Below are positions 1 to 7,374 of a DNA stretch of 30,809 bases, one piece after another. Source of the DNA: CAYJFQ01 sp964369955 (GTDB lineage Bacteria; Bacillota_I; Bacilli_A; Erysipelotrichales; Erysipelotrichaceae); NCBI GenBank assembly GCA_964369955.1, contig CAYJFQ010000015.1, forward strand, positions 1 to 30,809, read 5' to 3'. Each line of letters begins with the position of its first letter. Positions within the stretch are counted from its first letter, which is position 1. The notes under the pieces are model-generated. The model was not told where the DNA came from and searched no databases. It worked only from the letters and a program-made list of their open reading frames with translations. Both the position numbers and the translations under genes were made by a program.

Positions 1-31
1 AATAACTCGTATTTTTCGCATTTGTTGCACT

Positions 32-50
32 TGGTGACCCGTACGGGAAT
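32..50 (-). other. Attachment-site core: 3' end of a tRNA-Glu-like gene
   Basis: Read on the minus strand, this stretch ends in GGGTCACCA and matches, from memory, the last bases of Bacillota tRNA-Glu: part of the T loop and T stem, the 3' acceptor strand, discriminator A and CCA. No tRNA body follows at 51 onward, so it is a fragment and not a gene. Integration of a phage into a tRNA 3' end leaves such a duplicate at one prophage end. It contains the 10-bp palindrome CCCGTACGGG, the kind of dyad a tyrosine recombinase uses. By this reading positions 1-31 are host DNA and 51 onward is prophage. Confidence 0.6.
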
Positions 51-151
51 ATTTTTAGCATATTTCGTATATTTCCAAGTTGATTTTAACCTTTATTTAT
101 AAGGGCTTACTTATACTATCATTGGTATATTTAAGTAGAATATCAAACTTT

Positions 152-173
152 TCTTACCTAAATCTTACCTAAA
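152..173. repeat. Tandem 11-bp direct repeat near the prophage end
   Basis: TCTTACCTAAA occurs twice back to back (152-162 and 163-173) and spans the stop codon of the adjacent membrane protein. It lies about 100 bp from the attachment core. Short direct repeats at this distance are typical of arm-type integrase sites, but this role is an inference. The rest of 51-164 is AT-rich with no gene seen. Confidence 0.4.
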
Positions 174-1118
174 ACAATTGCATATCATTTTAATAAAAAT
201 TATTAAATCATCTAAATGCATAACTAAACAACTGCATATAAAAACTGTTCCTAAAAAAATCAATGTGTTCCTACAATAAATTTTTATTATCTCAAATTTT
301 TTGGTTGTTTTCCTCAAACCTTCTTTTTTATAATTACCAGAAATATACATAATCAGCATAACAAAAACTATGATCATAGTTATCATAACGATACCAAAAA
401 GACTACCTAAAGCAATGGTGTGAAAAATACTATTAGATGAATTGCTAAAAAGTCCATTGAATAAATTCATCCCCCCGAACATAACAAAAGAAATCGTTAC
501 AAATATACTTACTATTGAAATCATCTGAGTTTGTAATGCATTGATTTTTTCATTTATTCTATTTAGAGTTCTGATTTCTAGTTTATTCATCTTTTTTTCA
601 ATTTTAGAAGCTCTATCATTAGTAAGTTTATTTAAGCTTTTAATACCAGATTTTTCTAGTTTCTGATTGCAAAGCAGTTCATAGTGATCTAAGATTTTAA
701 TAAAAAACTCCTGAACTTTTTTATACCCAGAGTTTAATTCCGCATCCTTCTCTTTTCTTTCCCAATCCCCTAATACCTCTATGCACTTGTAAACTCTATT
801 AGTGAATATAGCTCTCTTTTCGTCTTCCAAACTTTCTACAGACGAGCTCAACACACTGTAAACTATTTTTGGATACATTTTTTGATACTGAATTATTTTG
901 CGAAAAATTTCTTCATTTATACAATTTTTAGGTGTATTTGTATCACACTCAACACAATCTTTATTTAAGCATTCATCATTAGTACTTTTAAGAATCAATT
1001 TAATTATATCATCAAATTTTTCCTTCATTTCAAACCAATATTTACTTTTATATTCACCAGTTTTATTATATATTTCAGTATTATCTACGCCCAAATTTAA
1101 ACTATTTTTCCCCATCAT
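165..1118 (-). CDS. Three-TM membrane protein, probable toxin partner of the Panacea antitoxin
   Basis: The product has 317 residues. The N-terminal two thirds is soluble and charged, with a cysteine cluster around residues 50-66 and a likely coiled coil at about 168-197. Three hydrophobic segments follow at about 199-221, 233-259 and 284-305. The gene starts inside the 3' end of the Panacea gene (17-bp overlap), so the two are co-transcribed and probably translationally coupled. In Panacea toxin-antitoxin systems the neighbouring gene is the toxin, and some known partners act on membranes. I do not recognise a named family here. Toxicity is inferred from genomic position; the alternative is a lysogenic conversion or exclusion protein. 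Its place between the attachment site and the lysis genes is a classic cargo position. Confidence 0.6.
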   Translation of the reverse strand: MMGKNSLNLGVDNTEIYNKTGEYKSKYWFEMKEKFDDIIKLILKSTNDECLNKDCVECDTNTPKNCINEEIFRKIIQYQKMYPKIVYSVLSSSVESLEDEKRAIFTNRVYKCIEVLGDWERKEKDAELNSGYKKVQEFFIKILDHYELLCNQKLEKSGIKSLNKLTNDRASKIEKKMNKLEIRTLNRINEKINALQTQMISIVSIFVTISFVMFGGMNLFNGLFSNSSNSIFHTIALGSLFGIVMITMIIVFVMLIMYISGNYKKEGLRKTTKKFEIIKIYCRNTLIFLGTVFICSCLVMHLDDLIIFIKMICNCFR

Positions 1119-1599
1119 TTACCTGATTAAAAAAATCTTTTAAACTTTCTTTTGTAATGACTGAATTCAGACCCGTCTTTACAGCTACTTTCCACGGACT
1201 TTGCTGATGAGTTATATTTACGAGTTGATTTACACTATATTCTTGTGCGTTCTTAACTATTGTATTTATTATTGATTTATCTTCTTCCCTTATTTTGTTG
1301 TCATCAAAATATACATCTTGAATTTTTCCTGTTTGCCAATCAATTGCATACTCTGGCCTTTCTTCTATACTAAAATTACCATAATATTTATAGAAAGAAT
1401 AAACTGAAGGGACAACAGGACCATATTTCCAAGCCTCCAATTCATCTTCGAAACAAAATTTACTCTTTTCTAAAATAAATTGTCCTTGAACAAAGTACAA
1501 TAATTTTTGTAATCTAAGATTGCTTATTTCATATTTTTCTTTGTTAGAGTATTGGACTATATATTTTGCAATATCTAAAGCTTTGTATCTTGATTCCAT
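1102..1599 (-). CDS. Panacea-domain (DUF4065, SocA-like) antitoxin
   Basis: The protein has 165 residues and is nearly all one Panacea/DUF4065 domain. Diagnostic blocks are SNLRLQKLLYFVQG (about 26-39), the EAWKYGPVVPSVY block (about 55-67) and the QQSPWK block near residue 132. The family neutralises many unrelated toxins, and SocA is its best known member as a proteolytic adaptor. A strong ribosome binding site (GGAGGTAATT) precedes the ATG, and a promoter lies at 1629-1657. The downstream three-TM gene overlaps its end, giving the usual antitoxin-then-toxin order. The family assignment is firm. Pairing with this particular partner is inferred from the overlap. Confidence 0.85.
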   Translation of the reverse strand: MESRYKALDIAKYIVQYSNKEKYEISNLRLQKLLYFVQGQFILEKSKFCFEDELEAWKYGPVVPSVYSFYKYYGNFSIEERPEYAIDWQTGKIQDVYFDDNKIREEDKSIINTIVKNAQEYSVNQLVNITHQQSPWKVAVKTGLNSVITKESLKDFFNQVNDGEK

Positions 1600-1628
1600 A
1601 ATTACCTCCGAAAATCCATTTATTACTT

Positions 1629-1657
1629 ATATTAACATAATACAACAAATTCAACAA
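1629..1657 (-). promoter_or_regulatory. Promoter of the Panacea operon
   Basis: On the minus strand TTGTTG, a 17-base spacer and TAATAT form a good sigma-A promoter about 30 bases before the Panacea start codon. It lies after the late-operon terminator at 1692-1711, so the pair can be expressed in the lysogen independently of late genes. Confidence 0.55.
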
Positions 1658-1691
1658 TTATTACTATCCTCTAGGGACAAGTATAAGAAAA

Positions 1692-1711
1692 AAGAGGGCT
1701 AACGCCCTCTT
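1692..1711 (-). terminator. Late-operon terminator
   Basis: AAGAGGGC and GCCCTCTT form a perfect 8-bp stem with a 4-base loop. On the minus strand a run of T residues follows. The hairpin overlaps the stop codon of the 117-residue membrane protein gene and closes the leftward late operon, insulating the Panacea pair. Confidence 0.85.
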
Positions 1712-2063
1712 AACTCAATTTATCAATTCTTTCTCGGATATATGTTAAATCTGATTTAATAGTTGCTGTATTCTGTTTAATATATTCGATATCTCTATCA
1801 TATTGCGCGAATGCAACATCACCTTTTGCCAATCTAATTCGATGCTCTTCTATTGCTTCTCTAAGATTAACTACCAAATCACAAGGGCATCGTCTTTTTA
1901 AGGATTCGATCGCTTCCTTGTTTTCATAAGTTGTTTTTTCATTTAAAATCATCTTTTTATTTGTCTCTACACTGCTTTTTTTAATTGCAGAGCGCATATT
2001 AATTAAAGCTACTATGATACCGGCACAACAGGTTAACATCGTTGTAATAATAGCAGTTTCCAT
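1710..2063 (-). CDS. Small membrane protein of the lysis module (XhlA-like)
   Basis: The 117-residue product has one N-terminal membrane segment (about 4-22) followed by a long, charged, probably coiled-coil region (about 25-117). That layout, together with its place immediately after the endolysin, resembles the XhlA/hemolysin-like accessory proteins of Gram-positive phage lysis cassettes. Its ATG overlaps the endolysin stop by one base, so translation is coupled. It is the last gene of the late operon. It could alternatively be a second holin or an antiholin. The two nearby cysteines (RCPC, about 58-61) are unexplained. Confidence 0.55.
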   Translation of the reverse strand: METAIITTMLTCCAGIIVALINMRSAIKKSSVETNKKMILNEKTTYENKEAIESLKRRCPCDLVVNLREAIEEHRIRLAKGDVAFAQYDRDIEYIKQNTATIKSDLTYIRERIDKLS

Positions 2064-2869
2064 TATTTAGATTCCAGTACACTTGAAGTTTTGTTACTAG
2101 AAATTGTTGCTGCATCTATTATGGATTTAAGCATCTCATTCTCTTTCTTTAATTCTTCAAGTTCATTTTCTTTTGGATAGTAAACTACACCACTTACTTG
2201 TGCGCACCACTTGTTAGATTCTACTTCATACCACTTATAACCATCTGCTTCTGCAGTTCTAATGACGTTATAGAACCCTTTCGTCATATATCCTATTATA
2301 TCCGCTTTTAATCCACCGCTAACTCTACAATTAATTTTAGAGCCATCGCAGCTGATTTGATTCACATCTACGTTTTTATCAATAGGTTCAGGTAGATCCG
2401 CGTATAACTTCTTCAAATACTCGGCTTTGGGCCTAAGAAAGCCAAATAAATAGCTTTTGTATGTTCTCTTGTAAACCTTAACAGTTTTAGATGTTTGGCC
2501 ATTTTGGTCAATTACATCAAATCCACTGTTATCATAACCACCTAAAGCCATTCCTATATGACCATAATTTCCATTTTCTACAAACACATCTCCAACTTGG
2601 ATTTTCATTCCCTTTTTGTACAGAACTTTATCAAACCATTTTGGTAAATCAGATTTTTCGAAGTTTAGCCAAAAATGCTTCGCTCCAGGAAAAGTAGTTC
2701 TGCCACCACCAAATGCAATATCTCCAACACTATCCTTAACACCAACTCCTAATACTTCCCAAGCGTATCTATTAAACAAAGATACACATTCTCCAGGATA
2801 AATATTTCTTGTAGCTTGGCCAATATTTTTCTTATTTTTATATAAGTTTACAAAATCATTTAGATACAT
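2063..2869 (-). CDS. Endolysin: CHAP amidase/endopeptidase with SH3 domain
   Basis: The phage lysin cleaves host peptidoglycan at the end of the lytic cycle. The N-terminal half is a CHAP domain: the catalytic Cys is in PGECVSLFNRY (about residue 28 from the chosen start) and the His in NYGHIGMALGG (about residue 104). A bacterial SH3-like cell-wall-binding domain covers about 165-235, and a short coiled-coil tail ends the protein. I chose the ATG at 2869 because GGCGGAAG sits just before it; a start at 2887 would add six residues. The gene overlaps the 3' end of the holin gene. No signal peptide is seen, so release depends on the holin. Confidence 0.85.
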   Translation of the reverse strand: MYLNDFVNLYKNKKNIGQATRNIYPGECVSLFNRYAWEVLGVGVKDSVGDIAFGGGRTTFPGAKHFWLNFEKSDLPKWFDKVLYKKGMKIQVGDVFVENGNYGHIGMALGGYDNSGFDVIDQNGQTSKTVKVYKRTYKSYLFGFLRPKAEYLKKLYADLPEPIDKNVDVNQISCDGSKINCRVSGGLKADIIGYMTKGFYNVIRTAEADGYKWYEVESNKWCAQVSGVVYYPKENELEELKKENEMLKSIIDAATISSNKTSSVLESK

Positions 2870-3275
2870 AATCTTCCGCCACTTCAATATTGTTAACGGG
2901 CTTTATTTCTTCTACCTTATATTTGCCTCCAAACAATATTGCGAATTTATCGATTACTTTATATCCGAAATAAACACTGCCACCTGTTGTTACCATAGTA
3001 AGGGCCACTATAATAGTTACATTTGCTCCGTTAATTACTACTACAATTAAATCAGGGTTGATTAAACCTGCAGATACAGTAAACAACCAACAAATAATAT
3101 AAGTCAAATACTTAAACAAGCCATCTTTAAATTTTTTCCAATCAAATTCATCAGTAATTTTAGCTAATGATACTCCCATAAATTGGTTAGCAATCATTAA
3201 AAGAATTACTGTAGTTGTTGCCTGTAGCAACGGATTACTCATAATAAAATTAATCATCATTTCAATATATTTCAT
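2856..3275 (-). CDS. Holin
   Basis: The product has 139 residues with three hydrophobic segments at about 15-35, 53-73 and 75-103 and a charged C-terminal tail. Its position directly upstream of and overlapping the endolysin gene is the standard holin-lysin pair. It would open the membrane to let the endolysin reach the wall. I cannot assign a specific holin family from sequence alone. Confidence 0.7.
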   Translation of the reverse strand: MKYIEMMINFIMSNPLLQATTTVILLMIANQFMGVSLAKITDEFDWKKFKDGLFKYLTYIICWLFTVSAGLINPDLIVVVINGANVTIIVALTMVTTGGSVYFGYKVIDKFAILFGGKYKVEEIKPVNNIEVAEDYVSK

Positions 3276-3299
3276 ATTATCTCTCTTTCTGTCTTTCGA

Positions 3300-3833
3300 C
3301 TAAATTACTTTTGGAATTCTTCTAGTTGTTAAGGTTGTGCTCGCTACATATCCGATAAAAGCTGCTATTGCATTTGGATCAGTTACGTTCACAATTAAAC
3401 TATCAACATATTCTTGTGTAAATTCTTGTGTAAAATCAGGTTGGCCAACTAATTGAATTGTGGTTAACATACCAACTTGTGCGCCCATAATCATTGATGA
3501 TATGTCATCTTGCAATAAATCGAACTCTTTACCATTTGTGTCGAAACTTTTAAAACTTGCATATAAGTTAAGTGGTGGTATTAGGAAGTAATGTGCATGC
3601 CACCAATTTGTATTAAATGCAACAATATCCTCTACACTCTTTTTAACAACAACATTATTTGTTGTAATGCTATTCTCATCCTCAATATATTCAGTTTGAA
3701 TTAATTCATATACTGTGGTAGTTGGGACATCTCCAATAATCAGTTTCTTATAACCCAAGGATACTTTGGAATCATCACTGATATTGTCAGTGCAATATTT
3801 TAATTCATTGTTTACTAATTTGGCATATGTCAT
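3300..3833 (-). CDS. Tail/baseplate-associated protein of unknown function
   Basis: The 177-residue soluble protein has no membrane segment. It lies between the large tail-tip protein (its ATG overlaps that stop by one base) and the holin. The second half, around residues 95-150, reads like the DUF4376-type segment often seen at the end of phage tail fibre accessory proteins (a core near FDLLQDDISS and a run of short helices). A tail fibre accessory or assembly role is inferred from position and this weak resemblance. Confidence 0.5.
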   Translation of the reverse strand: MTYAKLVNNELKYCTDNISDDSKVSLGYKKLIIGDVPTTTVYELIQTEYIEDENSITTNNVVVKKSVEDIVAFNTNWWHAHYFLIPPLNLYASFKSFDTNGKEFDLLQDDISSMIMGAQVGMLTTIQLVGQPDFTQEFTQEYVDSLIVNVTDPNAIAAFIGYVASTTLTTRRIPKVI

Positions 3834-5470
3834 TAATCAATTCTCCTCCAGATAAACTCATCGCAGAAACTATCTATTTTATTCAGCGGGTCTCTACTAG
3901 TGAAAGAAACATTACATCTAACTAAATCGCCACTTTCCCCCGTACTATCGTATGTGTCATTAGACTGCAAATACAGTCTGTTAGGTGTAGCACTAGATAT
4001 ATAAAGCAAATGTCCTCCAAACATGAAATTTCCACTATCTGAGTAACCAATAACTGAATTTTTATTAACTCCCACCCCATCTTCAATGAAGCCTATTTCA
4101 GAGTTATCAAGTGTTCCTAAAGTTACTGTCGTGTCAGACAATGTAGTTTTTAAAACGCAACTAAATTCAACCTCAATAAAATCTTTATTCCAATAAATAT
4201 ATGCATTCATCGTTGAAGCGCTTAGAGATTTTTCAATATTGGCATATCTTTTAGCCCACTTTTTATCTACTAATTCCCAAGTGCCGACTAGATTAGGCGT
4301 TTGATTTGTAGCAGTTACAAATAAACTTCCGACCGGAAATTCAAAACTAGGACTAGGTCCACTACCGGTCCCCACTGCTCCAACATTGATAATATTCTTA
4401 TTATCATAAACTACTTTATGCTGTTTTAATTGCTCGTTAGATTGCTTTATTTTATCCGTAAGAGACAATCTTATTTGACCAGTCTTTATGTTCACGAAAG
4501 CATCATTTGTCTCTGAAATTGAAGATATGTAAGTTATGTACTGCTTATAACCATCCAAGTCTTTGACTTTTACAAGAGCAGGACTTCCTACTGAATAGCT
4601 TTCAAATGGTGCAAGCTTTGAATTCTTTTTAATTTCAAATTCTATTAAGTGATTATACTTGTTATCTTTGAATGCATTATTAACATTTTCAATAGCAGTT
4701 TCATCCAATTTCACACTTTGCATAGCTAAAGTACTACCAACAACTCTTAAGGGATCATTAACATCTTCTGTAATAGTTTCATCGCTTCTTAAGTAGTAGT
4801 TCTTGATTTCTTTGGTTTCACTTAGATACAGTTCAACTTTTGCTACAACATCACTCTCATACTCGACAATTAGGTTTTGTATTTCGTTAACCGTGGTATC
4901 AAACACAACAGTAGGTTTAATGTTATTGCCTATGATTACTTCAAGCCTTTTATTTAACTTATCAGAATCATTGATGCTGAAAGTTACATAAATATTCTTA
5001 TTTTTTCTACAATTGGTAATAAAAGTCTTGAGATTAAATAACCCATTGCTTGAGTTAGTAGGTTCAACCAACTTAGTTGTAGATGTGGTGAAAATATCAA
5101 TATAAGGAATTGCCAATAGATTATCACTTGGTTGCACTATTGCCCTTTGAATACAATTAGCAATATAAGCTTCAACTCCAATAGTTGCCATATCATCGCT
5201 GTTTTCGATAATTACCCGGTTAAACAAGTTGCTAATATCTTCTAGCACTAATTTAAGAACATTCGTATTATTTTCTTCTTGAACATCGGCAATAATTAAA
5301 AAATGATTATTAATATAACAATAATCACCTTTAACAATGTTTGCTTTTTTAATTATTTGGACTTCTGACTTTGAGTTTATCTCTTCATCTATATTTATTT
5401 TTAATGACCCAACAATAAAATTAGACGCTTGTTTTGTTTCTAAATTTACTTTTGAAAATATGTAGATCAT
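3833..5470 (-). CDS. Tail tip / baseplate protein with C-terminal receptor-binding-type domain
   Basis: The product has 545 residues. The N-terminal 350 residues resemble the siphovirus minor structural or Gp37-like tail-tip proteins, which are beta-rich and end in an ISLTDKIKQ-like linker region. After a Gly/Ser/Pro-rich linker at about 368-375, the segment FPVGSLFVTATNQTP through LVGTWELVDKKW is the typical start of the phage baseplate domain found at the tips of many tail fibres. The remaining 130 residues are beta-rich and likely contact the host surface. It follows the DUF859-like gene with a 4-bp overlap, within the late operon. Confidence 0.6.
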   Translation of the reverse strand: MIYIFSKVNLETKQASNFIVGSLKINIDEEINSKSEVQIIKKANIVKGDYCYINNHFLIIADVQEENNTNVLKLVLEDISNLFNRVIIENSDDMATIGVEAYIANCIQRAIVQPSDNLLAIPYIDIFTTSTTKLVEPTNSSNGLFNLKTFITNCRKNKNIYVTFSINDSDKLNKRLEVIIGNNIKPTVVFDTTVNEIQNLIVEYESDVVAKVELYLSETKEIKNYYLRSDETITEDVNDPLRVVGSTLAMQSVKLDETAIENVNNAFKDNKYNHLIEFEIKKNSKLAPFESYSVGSPALVKVKDLDGYKQYITYISSISETNDAFVNIKTGQIRLSLTDKIKQSNEQLKQHKVVYDNKNIINVGAVGTGSGPSPSFEFPVGSLFVTATNQTPNLVGTWELVDKKWAKRYANIEKSLSASTMNAYIYWNKDFIEVEFSCVLKTTLSDTTVTLGTLDNSEIGFIEDGVGVNKNSVIGYSDSGNFMFGGHLLYISSATPNRLYLQSNDTYDSTGESGDLVRCNVSFTSRDPLNKIDSFCDEFIWRRID

Positions 5471-5991
5471 TTTCCACCTCTAACAACTTGGCCATTAACC
5501 ATGACCCAAATCGCTTTTGTTTTTTTGATTGCAGAGTTAGTTTGCACAAAGATGTGACCTCTTTTAATTTGATTTTCAGTTTGAATGCTTACTACTGCTC
5601 TGTCGATTTTAGTTAGAGTTAATACTAATTCATTAGGCTTATCAGTATTGACTGGTACATAACTTGGTGCACCGCTAGAACGAGAAAATTTAAAGCCGCC
5701 ACTTACTGTACCTGTTCCATCTTCATTATGTTCAATCCACTCTTCACGACTTGCCATAAATACCCAACTGCTGCCAACCGGAACGCTAGTAGTATCTCTT
5801 TGAGTTCCTTCTGTATTTAGATATGCAGTTGTTTTAGATTCTCTTGAGTTCTCAAAACCCCATGTTCCTCTAGGTCTGCAATGGATGCTAGTCCTAACTT
5901 TGCTTCGGTTATTCTCGATATCAACTTCTAATTCAATAATTGTTGTCCTAAAATCGTACCCCGGTGATACAAAAGTAATTTTCTCAGCCAT
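5467..5991 (-). CDS. Structural protein, tail-fibre-like (DUF859-like)
   Basis: The protein has 174 residues and appears beta-rich, with no membrane segment. The region around residues 70-110, with an aromatic/Gly pattern (VGSSWVFMASREEW and GTVSGGFKFSR), recalls the DUF859 siphovirus structural proteins of Gram-positive phages. These are normally longer, so this could be a short variant. It overlaps the next gene by 4 bp. Function as a fibre or adhesin component is inferred from position. Confidence 0.45.
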   Translation of the reverse strand: MAEKITFVSPGYDFRTTIIELEVDIENNRSKVRTSIHCRPRGTWGFENSRESKTTAYLNTEGTQRDTTSVPVGSSWVFMASREEWIEHNEDGTGTVSGGFKFSRSSGAPSYVPVNTDKPNELVLTLTKIDRAVVSIQTENQIKRGHIFVQTNSAIKKTKAIWVMVNGQVVRGGK

Positions 5992-5994
5992 AAA

Positions 5995-6549
5995 CTACCA
6001 CTCTACAAAGATGTCGCCATCTTTGCCAAAAGGCTCAGTAGGTGCGGTGTCACCATTATAAATTGCAGGTTTTTCTTCTAACGTAATGACTTTATTTTTA
6101 AGTTCCGTTATCAATCCTATGATGTCACCATCAATTTCCTTTAACAAAATTGTGATAGAGGTAATTATATTCCCATTGGTCACAACATCCGCAAAGGGTA
6201 AATCATAAATGCTCCCTCCGTTAAATAAATCATCTTGTCTTGGATTTGAATTAAACAGAAAATATCCTTGTGAAAAATTGCTTTCAGTATTTTCTTTTGT
6301 TAGATCAATTCTAAAACATAATTTTTTAGTGCCACTTGACCCTGCGGCCACTATTTCTTGTGTTGTCAAGTAAATTAGCCCGCCACTTACAATAAAATAT
6401 CCTCTTTCTATCAATATATTATTATTCCCACTTGAAATTTCACAACCTATTAATGAACCATCTTGATTAGCGAAGAATCTTCTTTGCATCACTCTCAAAT
6501 CCTGTGATGAATAAAGTTGTTTGTTAAATGTTACTCCGTTTATAGCCAT
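5995..6549 (-). CDS. Baseplate/fibre protein (BppU-like)
   Basis: The product has 184 residues. A short beta-rich N-terminal domain, of the kind seen in baseplate upper proteins, spans about 1-130. A helical stretch (about 140-157) follows, and the C terminus is GDTAPTEPFGKDGDIFVEW, a motif common at domain ends in phage fibre proteins. It sits directly downstream of the Dit gene with a good ribosome binding site (AGGAGGTAAAC). It probably connects Dit to the host-binding proteins. The exact family is not recognised. Confidence 0.45.
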   Translation of the reverse strand: MAINGVTFNKQLYSSQDLRVMQRRFFANQDGSLIGCEISSGNNNILIERGYFIVSGGLIYLTTQEIVAAGSSGTKKLCFRIDLTKENTESNFSQGYFLFNSNPRQDDLFNGGSIYDLPFADVVTNGNIITSITILLKEIDGDIIGLITELKNKVITLEEKPAIYNGDTAPTEPFGKDGDIFVEW

Positions 6550-6558
6550 GTTTACCTC

Positions 6559-7374
6559 CTATACAGCAACATAACTATCTAAGACTGTTATGCTGGCTTC
6601 ATTTATGTTAATACCTTTTATTGTGTTTAAACCCGCTTGTAATTTCGGGAAATTATTATTTCTATAATCTAATTTGTCGATAATATTTTCAATACTTCCG
6701 TCCTGGTTCTGTATGTAACAGTAAGTGTCGTTATCACTAGTTGAATAGTACAATTTTTGTGTACTAGATATATCTACATTGAAATTAATTTCCCTCACGG
6801 TATCATTAGAAATTATTTTTATTGCTGGCCGTGAAGATGCACCATTAATAATCATAGAAAAAGCACTCTGATTAGTGCCTTTTATCTCAATATCCACTTG
6901 CCCCTCAACACTATCGTTAATAGTTACATTCCATCTACTTGGAAAGCGATTTTGTACAACAGAATTGTCAATAACATATTTAAGCGGGATTTTTCTGTAA
7001 TAGGTTGATTTAGTAGTGAACGTAACAGAACACTCTAAGTGTTTAAAACCTTTACTGTCACCTTTTGATATGTTAGTGACATCAACATCAATTACATATT
7101 CAGTTTCTAGGATATAAATCAATTTTAATTCATTATTATTTTTTGCTACAAAATTAACAAATTCCTGATAGTTCTTATAATAATCTTTTAAAAATATGAT
7201 TGTTCCTGTAATTTGTTTTTGTTGCAAAAATGATTGAGTAGGAACAAAATTGTCCCCTACTCTTGAGTATGATATATCATATCCTAAACCTAAGCCTTCT
7301 GGTAAATTAAAAAAACATTCATCCATTAAACTGAATCTATTTCCGATTGTGTCTTCTAAATAAAATTGTCTCAT
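6559..7374 (-). CDS. Distal tail protein (Dit-like)
   Basis: The 271-residue protein follows the tape measure gene with a 4-bp overlap, which is the fixed position of Dit in siphoviruses. The N-terminal part (about 1-130), with the DISYSRVGDNF and QQKQITGTIIF blocks, matches the phage_tail/Dit belt domain pattern. The C-terminal half is a beta-rich galectin-like domain. It would form the hub between tail tube and baseplate. Confidence 0.7.
   Translation of the reverse strand: MRQFYLEDTIGNRFSLMDECFFNLPEGLGLGYDISYSRVGDNFVPTQSFLQQKQITGTIIFLKDYYKNYQEFVNFVAKNNNELKLIYILETEYVIDVDVTNISKGDSKGFKHLECSVTFTTKSTYYRKIPLKYVIDNSVVQNRFPSRWNVTINDSVEGQVDIEIKGTNQSAFSMIINGASSRPAIKIISNDTVREINFNVDISSTQKLYYSTSDNDTYCYIQNQDGSIENIIDKLDYRNNNFPKLQAGLNTIKGININEASITVLDSYVAV

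Noticed and set aside
898..1143. Rightward ORF opposite the three-TM protein gene
   Set aside because: Antisense shadow of the membrane protein gene without a ribosome binding site.
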